Assembly (NCBI GenBank): GCA_029937135.1
Contig: JAPYQX010000144.1
Coordinates: 1-7,363 of the forward strand
Source: Nitrospinota bacterium
Lineage (GTDB): Bacteria > UBA8248
Direction: 5' to 3'
Length of the DNA stretch: 7,363 nucleotides
Each line of letters opens with the position of its first letter. The first letter of the stretch is position 1. The notes beneath the pieces are model-generated. The model was not told the origin of the DNA. It saw only the letters and a program-made list of their open reading frames with translations, and searched no databases. Position numbers and translations under genes: made by a program. Below, piece by piece: positions 1 to 6,375 of the stretch.

Positions 1-2
1 TG

Positions 3-47
3 ATGATAGCGGTCGTGGGGGTGAGCGTTTTTTGCTGGCTGGCCTAG
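3..47 (+). CDS. Possible C-terminal tail of a membrane protein (partial)
   Basis: Frame 3 reads MIAVVGVSVFCWLA and then a TAG stop at 45-47. The stretch is hydrophobic and would fit the last transmembrane helix of a protein that begins left of the window. A terminator hairpin starts 28 bases after the stop, which supports a plus-strand gene ending here. Frame 2 is also open, up to a TAA at 59-61, and gives a more polar tail, so the frame is uncertain. No function can be assigned from so short a piece. Confidence 0.35.
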   Translation: MIAVVGVSVFCWLA

Positions 48-74
48 CGGCGCTGAAATAATAAAGACCGATTT

Positions 75-106
75 AAAAAAGCCCCCTCGCTGAGGGGGCT
101 TTTTTT
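75..106. terminator. Bidirectional intrinsic terminator
   Basis: GCCCCCTC (81-88) pairs with GAGGGGGC (92-99) around the 3-base loop GCT. The stem is extended by A80-T100 and flanked by six A on the left and seven T on the right, so an RNA from either strand ends in a GC-rich hairpin plus a U tract. It sits between a putative plus-strand gene end (47) and the minus-strand stop at 146, so it probably serves both convergent units. Confidence 0.9.
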
Positions 107-145
107 CGTTTCGGGCGCGGATTCGCTCTCCGTGCGGTATCCCTC

Positions 146-652
146 TCAGGCGGGCCAAGGGAGGCCGCGCGCCCTGAGAAGCTCCCGGAATTTCGACACA
201 TTGATCAGCTCCATCGGGGCCCCCTCGGTGTACTTCATCACCTCCTCGGTAAAGAAACCGGTCGATACCAGGATTCCCTTCAAGGCTTTTTCGGCCCGAA
301 CGGTGTCGGAGAGTCCGATGACGCGGATGGAGTCCACATAGTGGCCCTCGGGCACCAGTATTCCGTGAACGATATAATCGCCTCCGATCACGGGGGCCGG
401 GTTATAGGCAAGAATATCGACTTCCGCGTCGTTCACCCAAATTGTCTCGATGATTCTTAGGTCCATGTCCTCGAGAAGGTTCTTGAGCGCGCGCTCGAAC
501 TCCTGGGGCGACATTCGGCGGAGGTCCTGGACCTCGGTGTCGGTCTGGTTTTTTTCGAAATCGTCTTCGAGGGCGATATTCGTGGTGGTCTTCTTGACGA
601 AGAAGATAGTGAGGAATCCTAGGATGAGGGCAAAAACGATGACTTCAATCAT
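146..652 (-). CDS. Membrane-anchored Mrr-like (PD-(D/E)xK fold) protein, probably non-catalytic
   Basis: This 168-aa protein has one N-terminal membrane helix (about residues 2-19, MIEVIVFALILGFLTIFFVK) followed by lysines. It then has an acidic linker and a C-terminal domain resembling the Mrr restriction-endonuclease fold. The Mrr-like features are a helix MSPQEFERALKNLLEDM (about 47-63), the VDI motif with Asp79 in the usual catalytic-Asp position, GGDY (90-93), and the end signature STGFFTEEVM (130-139) then MELINVSKFRELL. In active Mrr proteins the strand after GGxY carries QxK. Here that strand reads YIVHGILV, so the Gln and catalytic Lys are replaced by His and Ile. I therefore infer a structural or binding role rather than DNA cleavage. 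I chose the ATG at 652 because the membrane helix starts there; the 35 residues an upstream ATG (757) would add are low-complexity and cross a ten-G run. It lies downstream of the 55-aa gene on the same strand, 114 bases apart, with a terminator behind it. No specific ribosome-binding site is obvious. Confidence 0.75.
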   Translation of the reverse strand: MIEVIVFALILGFLTIFFVKKTTTNIALEDDFEKNQTDTEVQDLRRMSPQEFERALKNLLEDMDLRIIETIWVNDAEVDILAYNPAPVIGGDYIVHGILVPEGHYVDSIRVIGLSDTVRAEKALKGILVSTGFFTEEVMKYTEGAPMELINVSKFRELLRARGLPWPA

Positions 653-745
653 ATAGCGCCCGTCTGGAACCTTTTGAGGAAATAGCGGCGGACAAGGAGG
701 AGCCCGGCGGGAGGATGCAGCCTGGCCAGCCTGGTTGCCGGGGCG

Positions 746-755
746 CCCCCCCCCC
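746..755. repeat. Ten-base C homopolymer between two minus-strand genes
   Basis: Ten consecutive C (ten G in the direction of transcription) lie in the 114-base gap between the 55-aa gene and the Mrr-like gene. They directly follow an ATG (755-757) when read on the minus strand. Tracts of this length are prone to slip in replication and also to be miscounted in sequencing. The rest of the gap (653-766) holds a short direct repeat of AGCCTGG but no gene or promoter I can support. Confidence 0.9.
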
Positions 756-766
756 ATGGTTTGTTG

Positions 767-934
767 CTAGCGGATCATCTCGTCGTAGATGGCGTCCTTT
801 TTTCCTTCCTTGCTGAGCTTGTCGTGGCGGAGGCCCTGAGAAATCGAGAGCCACACAAAAAATATGACAAGCGGCGCCATGATCGCGATGGGGATATTGT
901 CGGGTTTCGATAAAATCTTGATGAATTCTTCCAT
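767..934 (-). CDS. 55-aa single-pass membrane protein of unknown function
   Basis: The translated product begins MEEFIKILSKPDNIPIAI, continues with a membrane helix (about residues 15-32: PIAIMAPLVIFFVWLSI), and ends in a charged basic/acidic tail finishing DAIYDEMIR. This suggests a one-helix inner-membrane protein with its C-terminal tail in the cytoplasm. The ATG is preceded by GGGAGG with 12 bases between GGAGG and the start, a slightly long but credible ribosome-binding site. From memory, small proteins with a PDN(I/V)PI segment before one helix occur near respiratory cytochrome genes in Desulfobacterota-like genomes; this recollection is unverified. It is the first gene of a minus-strand pair with the Mrr-like protein. 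Codon use and the clean alternation of polar ends and a hydrophobic core favour a real gene over the longer overlapping frames. Confidence 0.75.
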   Translation of the reverse strand: MEEFIKILSKPDNIPIAIMAPLVIFFVWLSISQGLRHDKLSKEGKKDAIYDEMIR

Positions 935-1000
935 CTCGGAGTAAAACCTCCCGGTTCCAAGCTATTCGGGCTGCGACGCCGCACTCTAATGAACGGGGGC

Positions 1001-1029
1001 ATTCTCTACAAAAAAGAGGGGGGAGGCAA
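1001..1029 (-). promoter_or_regulatory. Possible promoter of the minus-strand pair
   Basis: On the minus strand, TTGCCT (1024-1029) and GAGAAT (1001-1006) are separated by 17 bases. Each matches its sigma-70 consensus at four of six positions. Start of transcription near 994 would leave a leader of about 60 bases before the ATG at 934. The match is weak and rests mainly on position in the divergent intergenic region (935-1184). Confidence 0.25.
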
Positions 1030-1071
1030 GTCTCCAAAGTCTGGCCGGCCTGTCCCGCTTCACTGAATCGC

Positions 1072-1101
1072 TTGACAATTAAGGGAGAAAACGGATATAT
1101 G
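1072..1101 (+). promoter_or_regulatory. Sigma-70-type promoter of the ferredoxin gene
   Basis: There is a perfect -35 box TTGACA (1072-1077), then an 18-base spacer and TATATG (1096-1101), matching the -10 consensus at four of six positions. Start of transcription would be near 1107, giving a leader of about 78 bases before the ATG at 1185. No riboswitch or operator palindrome was recognised in the leader. Confidence 0.55.
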
Positions 1102-1184
1102 GCCAACGAAGTCCGGTATTTGGCGCCGTCGTCCCTTTGGGCTAGCCAACCGCCCCCAGCCCGGATATTTTGTGAGGAAACCGG

Positions 1185-1703
1185 ATGCCGCATTTTATCT
1201 TCGCTGATTGTATCGGGTGCGATGCCTGCCTGCCTGTGTGTCCGACGTACGCCATTCGGGGTGACAGCGGGATTGGGGTCACTGCCAAAGGATTCGAGGG
1301 CAAGGGCCGGGAGATTTACGTCATCACCCCATCCCTGTGCATCGATTGCGGGGTGTGCGGAAAGTATTGTCCGGTCGAGTCGATTCAGGACCAATTCAGC
1401 GGCCGAATCTCGAATATCAAGCACAAGGAAATGCCCAAGGCTTTTGTCATCGAGGAGAATTGCACGGGATGTATCTGGTGCGTGGACATATGCCCGTTCG
1501 ATTGCATCGTCATGACCCGCTCTTCGGTCGAGCGCGATCACAGCCCGGTGGCCGTCGTGGACCAGAGTACCTGCGTGGGCTGCCGCCTTTGTGTTGAAAT
1601 TTGCAACAAGGGGGCCATCGTAGTGAACCGCCACAGCGCCGAGTCCGACTACATGGCGCCCGGCATGGCGGATTTCGTGGTTTCCCCTCTCCGCGCCTAC
1701 TGA
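1185..1703 (+). CDS. Polyferredoxin with four [4Fe-4S] motifs
   Basis: This 172-aa soluble iron-sulphur protein contains four complete CxxCxxCxxxC motifs. The cysteines are at residues 9/12/15/19, 52/55/58/62, 93/96/99/103 and 130/133/136/140, three of them followed by Pro. They fall into two bacterial 2[4Fe-4S] modules joined by a linker (about 66-88). The first module carries an insertion of about 20 residues between its motifs. It should carry low-potential electrons in the cytoplasm; there is no signal peptide or membrane helix. GAGGA at 1174-1178, six bases before the ATG, is a good ribosome-binding site and fixes the start. It has its own promoter and terminator and no oxidoreductase partner beside it, so its donor and acceptor cannot be inferred from context. 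Proteins of this type are often annotated generically as 4Fe-4S binding proteins. Confidence 0.93.
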   Translation: MPHFIFADCIGCDACLPVCPTYAIRGDSGIGVTAKGFEGKGREIYVITPSLCIDCGVCGKYCPVESIQDQFSGRISNIKHKEMPKAFVIEENCTGCIWCVDICPFDCIVMTRSSVERDHSPVAVVDQSTCVGCRLCVEICNKGAIVVNRHSAESDYMAPGMADFVVSPLRAY

Positions 1704-1734
1704 TCGCCGATTTCTCCAGTTCGCCTGGCCTCCT

Positions 1735-1758
1735 CCTCACCCCGGGGGAGGTTTTTTT
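1735..1758 (+). terminator. Intrinsic terminator of the ferredoxin gene
   Basis: CCTC (1735-1738) pairs with GAGG (1748-1751). After a bulged A, two more C-G pairs close a CCGG loop, and seven T follow (1752-1758). It lies 31 bases after the ferredoxin stop. Confidence 0.75.
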
Positions 1759-1782
1759 GCCATAGGCCTTAACGTCCCTCTC

Positions 1783-1812
1783 TTGACGCTATATCCTCCC
1801 CTCGGGTAGCGT
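1783..1812 (+). promoter_or_regulatory. Possible promoter of rel
   Basis: TTGACG (1783-1788), five of six to the -35 consensus, is followed after 18 bases by TAGCGT (1807-1812), only three of six to the -10 consensus. It is the only candidate found between the ferredoxin terminator and the rel start. An alternative -10, TATATC at 1790-1795, has no convincing -35. Confidence 0.3.
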
Positions 1813-1847
1813 TTTCAGCGGAGCGAACCCGAACGAGGAGAGACGGA

Positions 1848-4034
1848 ATGCCTCCCAGGCTCGAGGGCCTTCCACCGGCCCGGATTATGGACATCGTAGA
1901 CCTGGTGGAAGAGTACGCCTCGGGCCACACCGATCTCGTTACGCGCGCCTATATATACACCGCGAAGGTCCATCGCGGGCAATCCCGCCTTTCGGGGGAG
2001 CCCTATGTTTCCCATCCCCTCGAGGTGGCGCGCATCCTGGCCATCATGCGCCAGGATCCCGAAACCGTTGCCGCCGGGATTCTTCACGACACGGTGGAGG
2101 ACACGGCGGCGACCATCGAGGAGATCAACCATCTGTTCGGCGACCATGTGGCCGAACTCGTGGACGGCGTCACCAAGCTGGCCAGGCTCGATAACTCCAA
2201 CGCCCGGGCTCGTCAGGCGGAAAACTACCGAAAAATGCTTGTCGCGATGTCGCACGATATTCGCGTCATTTTGATCAAGCTGGCCGACCGCCTGCACAAC
2301 GCCATGACGCTCGAGTATTTGCCGTCCGGACGGCGGGAGCGGATCGCACGCGAAACGGCCCAAATATATGCGCCGCTGGCCAACCGCCTGGGGATTGGGT
2401 GGCTCAAGGGCGCACTCGAGGAGATCGCTTTTCGCCATCTCCACCCCGTGGAGTACGCTGAAATCGACGACAAATTGAAGGAGGGATTCGCCGACCGGAA
2501 GGCTTTTCTCGAGGAGACGGAATCCTTGGTGTGCGATTCTCTCAGCCAGGCCGGACTCAAGGCCGAGATTTCGGCCCGCTTCAAGCTCCACTCCAGCATC
2601 CACCGAAAAATGCGGGAGCAAAAAATCGACTTCCATCAGGTGTTCGATATTTCGGGCCTGCGTATCATCGTCGAAGAGTTGAAGGATTGTTACGCCGTTC
2701 TTGGCCATCTTCACACGCTATGGAAGCCGATTCCGGGCCGCTTCAAGGACTATATCGCTCTTCCCAAGGCCAACCTTTATCAATCCCTCCACACGACAGT
2801 CATGGGCGCCCGCGGCCAGCGCCTGGAATTCCAGATCCGGACCCGGGAGATGCACCAGATGGCCGAGCAGGGGATCGCCGCCCACTGGCGCTACAAGGAA
2901 GAGGACGAGGACGACGATTCATTCGACAAGTTCGAATGGCTCCGCCGCATCGTGGAGAGCCTCCAGGAGGAGACCGACCCCAAGGATCTCGTCGATTCGG
3001 TGCGTCTGAATCTGTTTCCGGACGAGGTGTTCGTTTTCACCCCCAATAGCGAGGTCCGAAGATTTCCCCGGGGAGCCACGCCCGTCGATTTCGCATACTC
3101 CATCCACTCCGAAATCGGCCACCACTGTGTGGGCGCGAGGGTGAACGGCCGCATCGTTCCGCTGAACACCTTGCTGGAGAACGGGGATGTCGTCGAAATT
3201 CTCACCAACCCTCACCGCACGCCGGGCCGGGACTGGCTGAAATTCATTGTCACTCCCCGGGCCAAGCAGCAGGTCAGGGCCTGGGTCCGCCAGGAGCAGC
3301 GCCTTCGATCAACGGATCTGGGGCGCGAGCTCCTTGAGCTTGAGCTCAACCGCTTCAAGGCTGACGCGGCCACCCATCTCACCGATGATCGGCTCGAAGG
3401 CGCGGCGGGTGAGCTAAATCAGCAGAACAAGGAAGATCTCCTTGTCTCGGTCGGTTTCGGCCGCCTTTCGGCCCGTGAAGTCATCCATTGCCTCCTTCCC
3501 AAGGAGGTTGTCCAGGGATACGAGAAGCGCGAGAAATCCGCCATTCGGCGTCTGGTTCAGCGGGTGGGCGGAAAATCGCTCAAGGCGATTCTCGTGAAAG
3601 GACAGGACGATGTTCTCATCCGGTTTGCCAAGTGTTGCGACCCGATTCCGGGGGATCCGATCATCGGGTTCATCACCCGCGGAAAGGGGGTGACGGTTCA
3701 CTCCCAGATGTGCGCGAGCGTCCAAGATTTCTCGGGGGACCACGAGCGCCTGGTCGATGTGGCCTGGGGCCAAGAGAAAAAGGACGAGATGCACACGGTG
3801 ACCCTCGCGGTGGAGGCGGTGGACCGCCCGGGTATCCTGGCGGGGCTTAGCTCGGTGATCGCGAGTTGCGAGAGCAACATCTCCCGGATCGAGGCCGAGT
3901 CCCACCACGACAGGGCGGGAATCCGCCTTGATGTCCAGGTTCACGATCTGGACCATCTCAACGATGTCCTGAAAAAAGCGAGGGATGTGAAAGGCGTTCT
4001 TTCCGTCCTCCGCGTTGCCCCCCAGACACGCTGA
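1848..4034 (+). CDS. rel: Bifunctional (p)ppGpp synthetase/hydrolase (RelA/SpoT family)
   Basis: This 728-aa cytoplasmic enzyme of the stringent response makes (p)ppGpp from ATP and GTP/GDP and hydrolyses it. The N-terminal HD hydrolase domain is intact: His56, the HDTVED motif (80-85) and Asp147-Arg-Leu-His-Asn. The synthetase domain (about 240-350) keeps the basic stretch around Arg244/Lys246, Asp267, the guanine-stacking Tyr311 of YQSLH, and Glu327 in the EFQIRT strand. The loop reads RFKD (298-301), the RxKD form typical of bifunctional enzymes rather than the ExDD form of synthetase-only RelA. TGS (about 388-452), a helical region, a conserved-cysteine region (KCCDPIPGD, 595-603, and Cys622) and a C-terminal ACT domain (about 649-723) follow in the usual order; these sense uncharged tRNA on the ribosome. 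Length is normal for the family. GAGGAG at 1835-1840, seven bases before the ATG, supports the start. With both active sites complete, it may be the only long Rel of the organism. Confidence 0.97.
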   Translation: MPPRLEGLPPARIMDIVDLVEEYASGHTDLVTRAYIYTAKVHRGQSRLSGEPYVSHPLEVARILAIMRQDPETVAAGILHDTVEDTAATIEEINHLFGDHVAELVDGVTKLARLDNSNARARQAENYRKMLVAMSHDIRVILIKLADRLHNAMTLEYLPSGRRERIARETAQIYAPLANRLGIGWLKGALEEIAFRHLHPVEYAEIDDKLKEGFADRKAFLEETESLVCDSLSQAGLKAEISARFKLHSSIHRKMREQKIDFHQVFDISGLRIIVEELKDCYAVLGHLHTLWKPIPGRFKDYIALPKANLYQSLHTTVMGARGQRLEFQIRTREMHQMAEQGIAAHWRYKEEDEDDDSFDKFEWLRRIVESLQEETDPKDLVDSVRLNLFPDEVFVFTPNSEVRRFPRGATPVDFAYSIHSEIGHHCVGARVNGRIVPLNTLLENGDVVEILTNPHRTPGRDWLKFIVTPRAKQQVRAWVRQEQRLRSTDLGRELLELELNRFKADAATHLTDDRLEGAAGELNQQNKEDLLVSVGFGRLSAREVIHCLLPKEVVQGYEKREKSAIRRLVQRVGGKSLKAILVKGQDDVLIRFAKCCDPIPGDPIIGFITRGKGVTVHSQMCASVQDFSGDHERLVDVAWGQEKKDEMHTVTLAVEAVDRPGILAGLSSVIASCESNISRIEAESHHDRAGIRLDVQVHDLDHLNDVLKKARDVKGVLSVLRVAPQTR

Positions 4035-4115
4035 AAAGAGGTTCTGGGAGAATCGTTTCAGGATTAGGCTCATTCAGCCGCACCCGTCCGGCGCGCCGCC
4101 ACTCCTGGATTGTGT

Positions 4116-4146
4116 TAAAATCGCCCCATGGGTATTTTTATATAAT
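4116..4146 (+). promoter_or_regulatory. AT-rich promoter region of the channel gene
   Basis: A short AT-rich island stands out between rel and the channel gene. It contains TAAAAT (4116-4121) and a perfect TATAAT (4141-4146), but neither has a good -35 box at the right distance. Use of the second would put the start of transcription near 4153, only about 15 bases before the ATG at 4168. The first would give a leader of about 40 bases. No terminator for rel is visible in 4035-4115, so readthrough is possible. Confidence 0.45.
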
Positions 4147-4167
4147 TAAGAGAGAAGTCATCGAATT

Positions 4168-5249
4168 ATGTCGTCACTTTGGAAGCGCCTTCTCTTAGCC
4201 TTCGTGGTGCTGGCCGCGGTCCTGCTGGCCGGTGTCGCGGGATATATGACCATCGAGGGATGGAATTTCTTCGACTCCTTCTATATGACGGTCATTTCCC
4301 TTACAACGGTCGGCTATGGCGAGGTGCGCGACCTGAGCACCAATGGCCGCATCTTCACGATCTTCCTCCTGTTCAGCGGGATGGGTATTCTGGCCTATGG
4401 AATGGGTACTTTCACCGCATTTCTGGTCGAAGGTCACCTGATGGATTACTTGAGGGGCCGGAAAATGAATAAAAAAATCCAGCGTATGCGTAATCACTTC
4501 ATATTGTGCGGCTACCGGGGAGAGGGCCGCTATGCCCTCGAGGAGCTCATCAAGACCAAAACCCCCATGTCGTCATCGACAAGGACATCTCCGGGCTCAA
4601 GGATGTTTTCCCCGGGGAGGATATTCTCTTCATCGAGGGCGACCCCACCCGGGAGCAGACCCTGGTCATGGCCAACCTGGAGCACGCCAGGGGCCTGATC
4701 AGTGCGCTGAGCACGGACAGCGAAAATCTCCTCGTCGTCCTCTCGGCGCGGGAGCTGAACGCCACCATCCGGCTTATTTCGTGCGTCTTCGACCGTGAAA
4801 GCGCCAGAAATTCCAAAGGGTGGGCGCCAACGGAACCGTCATGGCCGATTTCATAGGCGGTCTGCGCATGGCGTCTGAGGCGATTCGCCAATCCAGTCGT
4901 CTCCTTCCTCGACACGATGCTCCGCGACAAGGACAAGACCCTCCGCATCGAAGAGATCAGGGTCCTCGAGGAAGGACACGACTGGATTGGCAAATCGCTC
5001 CTGGACGTTGATTTTCCGCGCCAGACGGGCCTCCTGATCGTCGCCGTCAAATCGCTGGGCTCGGACAGTTACACCTACAATCCGGGCGCGAATTACGTGG
5101 TCAGGAAAGAGGATATTCTCATCGTCATCGGTGGCGCGGAGAAAATCTTCAAGATGAAGAGATTGCTGGGCCACGACCTCGACGACAACGAAAGCGAAAC
5201 CGAGGCGGACGGCAGCGCCGCCCCGAGCGTGGCGCCCGCGAAATTCTGA
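4168..5249 (+). pseudogene. Two-TM potassium channel with RCK domain, three frameshifts
   Basis: Read with three corrections, this is a 360-aa MthK/Kch-type channel: two membrane helices (about residues 8-28 and 61-88) around a pore loop with the selectivity filter TTVGYGE (46-52), then a Rossmann-type RCK/TrkA-N domain (from about 109) and a TrkA-C domain (about 255-340). Frame 1 runs to a CCCCC run (4562-4566), where one missing base is needed to continue TP-HVVIDKD in frame 3. A second missing base in AAA (4808-4810) moves to frame 2 (KFQRVGANGTV). An extra base near 4886-4892 returns to frame 3 (NPVVSFLDTMLRD), which stays open to the TGA at 5247-5249. The uncorrected frame stops at 4698, inside the RCK domain. 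The dinucleotide-binding loop reads CGYRGEG instead of the usual CGYGRxG, so the second Gly is displaced. As written, the gene would give a pore with a truncated regulatory domain. Decay or sequencing error are both possible. GAGAG near 4152 is a weak ribosome-binding site. Confidence 0.88.
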
Positions 5250-5308
5250 TGCAAGCATCCTGATGCCCGTATCCCTGATATCCATGAAATTCCCGTGAAG
5301 GGCGGCCG

Positions 5309-6020
5309 ATGAAGAGCGGCGGCGGAAGAAACCGGCGTCTCTCCCCCTTGGAGCATTCCTGGAACCTTTCCCCGAAGGAAGCCCGCGAGCTTCAGCTCTC
5401 CCTCCGTGACAGGCTCAGGTTCACCCCGATCGAGTGTCCTCCGCGCACCGTGGCCGGGGCGATATCTCCCACCTGCGTTTCGGCCGCCGGGCCGTGGCGG
5501 GTGTCGTGGTCTTCTCCTTCCCGGAACTTGAGGTGATCGAAGAATCGCTTGCCGTGGGGGAGCTATCGTTTCCCTACGTTCCGGGCCTTCTCTCCTTTCG
5601 GGAAGGCTCCCTGCTCGAACGCGCCTTCGAGGGGCTCTCCCGGATGCCCGATCTAGTATTTTTTGACGGCCAGGGAATCGCCCATCCCCGGGGGTTGGGC
5701 ATTGCCTCTCATCTGGGGCTGCGGTTGAATGTCCCCTCGGTGGGTTGCGCCAAAAGCCGGTTGTGGGGGGAGGCAGGGGAGCGGACGGGGGGAAAGGGGC
5801 ATGGGAGCCCCTGAAAGCGCCTGAAGGAGAAACCGTGGGAGCGGTTCTCAGGACACGGATGGGGATCAAGCCCCTCTACGTCTCGCCGGGTCACCGAATC
5901 GATCTGGAGGGCGCTATTCACTACACGTTGGAAGTCTCTCCCCGCTACCGGATTCCCATGCCCATCCGGGCGGCTCATATCCGCACTAATGATGAGCGCC
6001 GCCGGTTGGGAATTGTTTAG
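5309..6020 (+). pseudogene. nfi: Endonuclease V (deoxyinosine 3' endonuclease), two frameshifts
   Basis: Corrected, this gives a 237-aa endonuclease V, which nicks DNA next to deoxyinosine from deaminated adenine. The family signatures are FPYVPGLLSFRE, DLVFFDGQGIAHPR, LGIASHLGL, PLYVSPGHR and the C-terminal RAAHIRTNDERRR. The expected catalytic residues are present in the reconstruction (Asp52, Glu99, Asp120, His224), corresponding to D35, E89, D110 and H214 of E. coli Nfi, which is of similar length. Frame 2 from the ATG at 5309 reaches VAGA; one G is missing around 5456-5461, exactly at the codon before the catalytic Asp, and the protein resumes in frame 1 as DISHLRFGR. A second missing base, most likely in the G runs at 5786-5799, moves to frame 3 (AWEPLKAPEGE) and on to the TAG at 6018-6020. 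AAGGG upstream of the ATG is a modest ribosome-binding site. It starts 59 bases after the channel gene and may be co-transcribed with it. Confidence 0.9.
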
Positions 6021-6041
6021 ACGAATTTGGCCCTGCCGCCC

Positions 6042-6160
6042 GAAAGCCTCAAGCTTCGGCTCCAAATCATCAAGCTTCAATCCCCATGCTTCGACTCCAA
6101 AGCCTCAAGCTTTAAGGCCCAAGATTCAACCCTCAAGCCTCGGCTCCCAAACCACGACTT
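6042..6160. repeat. Degenerate heptanucleotide tandem array, consensus TCAAGCY
   Basis: In steps of seven from 6042 the sequence gives 17 related units. TCAAGCT occurs exactly at 6049, 6070 and 6105, TCAAGCC at 6133 and TCGGCTC at 6056 and 6140, with diverged forms such as TCAATCC, CCATGCT, TCGACTC and CCAAGAT between. A larger 21-base unit is also visible: 6049-6069 and 6133-6153 agree at 17 of 21 positions, and 6084-6104 and 6105-6125 are further variants. The plus strand is C-rich and G-poor. AAGCTT occurs three times within 62 bases. No open frame with a credible start uses it. It begins just after the nfi stop. Confidence 0.75.
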
Positions 6161-6303
6161 GAGTCCTCGACGAATACGGATTCCCGTTCTTCGGGTGGAT
6201 CTCTACTCGGTGCCGGTTGGGCGGCCCGCCCGGTTAGGTGTGAAATTCACTGGCGAAAATTTTGGCCAGGATTTACGGGTAAAGTCAGGAAGGAGTTACG
6301 GAT
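6161..6303. other. Intergenic stretch with nothing recognised
   Basis: Between the heptanucleotide array and the cytochrome terminator I see no supported gene, promoter, hairpin or repeat on either strand. A reading frame starting with TTG at 6027 crosses it, but it has no ribosome-binding site and an unstructured composition. Confidence 0.6.
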
Positions 6304-6340
6304 AAAAAAAACCGCCTCCCTGCCGGGGCAGGGAGGCGGT
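6304..6340 (-). terminator. Strong intrinsic terminator of the cytochrome c gene
   Basis: ACCGCCTCCCTG (6311-6322) pairs perfectly with CAGGGAGGCGGT (6329-6340), giving a 12-base GC-rich stem around CCGGGG. On the minus strand it is followed by seven T (6304-6310 as A). It lies 35 bases beyond the minus-strand stop at 6376. There is no T run on the plus-strand side, so it works for the minus strand only. Confidence 0.93.
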
Positions 6341-6375
6341 GGAATTCGTCCGGCCGGGAGGATTTGGGGAGGGGT

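Noticed and set aside
1099..1515. Plus-strand frame starting MANEVRYLAPSSLW upstream of the ferredoxin
   Set aside because: It overlaps most of the ferredoxin in another frame, lies over the -10 box of its promoter, and turns into Arg/Ser-rich shadow sequence.
645..1634. Long minus-strand frame (329 aa) across the ferredoxin gene
   Set aside because: It overlaps the four cysteine motifs of a clear plus-strand gene, has low-complexity Arg/Pro-rich composition and no recognisable domain.
1815..2714. Long minus-strand frame (299 aa) opposite rel
   Set aside because: Antisense shadow of the highly conserved hydrolase domain of rel; long antisense frames are expected in GC-rich DNA.
4086..4100. 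GGCGCGCC palindrome after rel as a terminator
   Set aside because: The palindrome is short and no T run follows; it is an ordinary GC-rich self-complementary sequence.
4558..4568. Programmed -1 ribosomal frameshift in the channel gene
   Set aside because: Slippage on CCCCC is conceivable, but two further shifts of mixed direction are needed in the same gene and the neighbouring gene has two more, so indels are the simpler explanation.
6042..6160. CRISPR array
   Set aside because: Units are seven bases long and contiguous, without unique spacers or a constant 24-40 base repeat, and no cas genes are present.
6027..6305. 92-aa frame over the heptanucleotide array
   Set aside because: It needs a TTG start without a ribosome-binding site; its repetitive peptide follows simply from the seven-base repeat and it ends inside the A run of a terminator.
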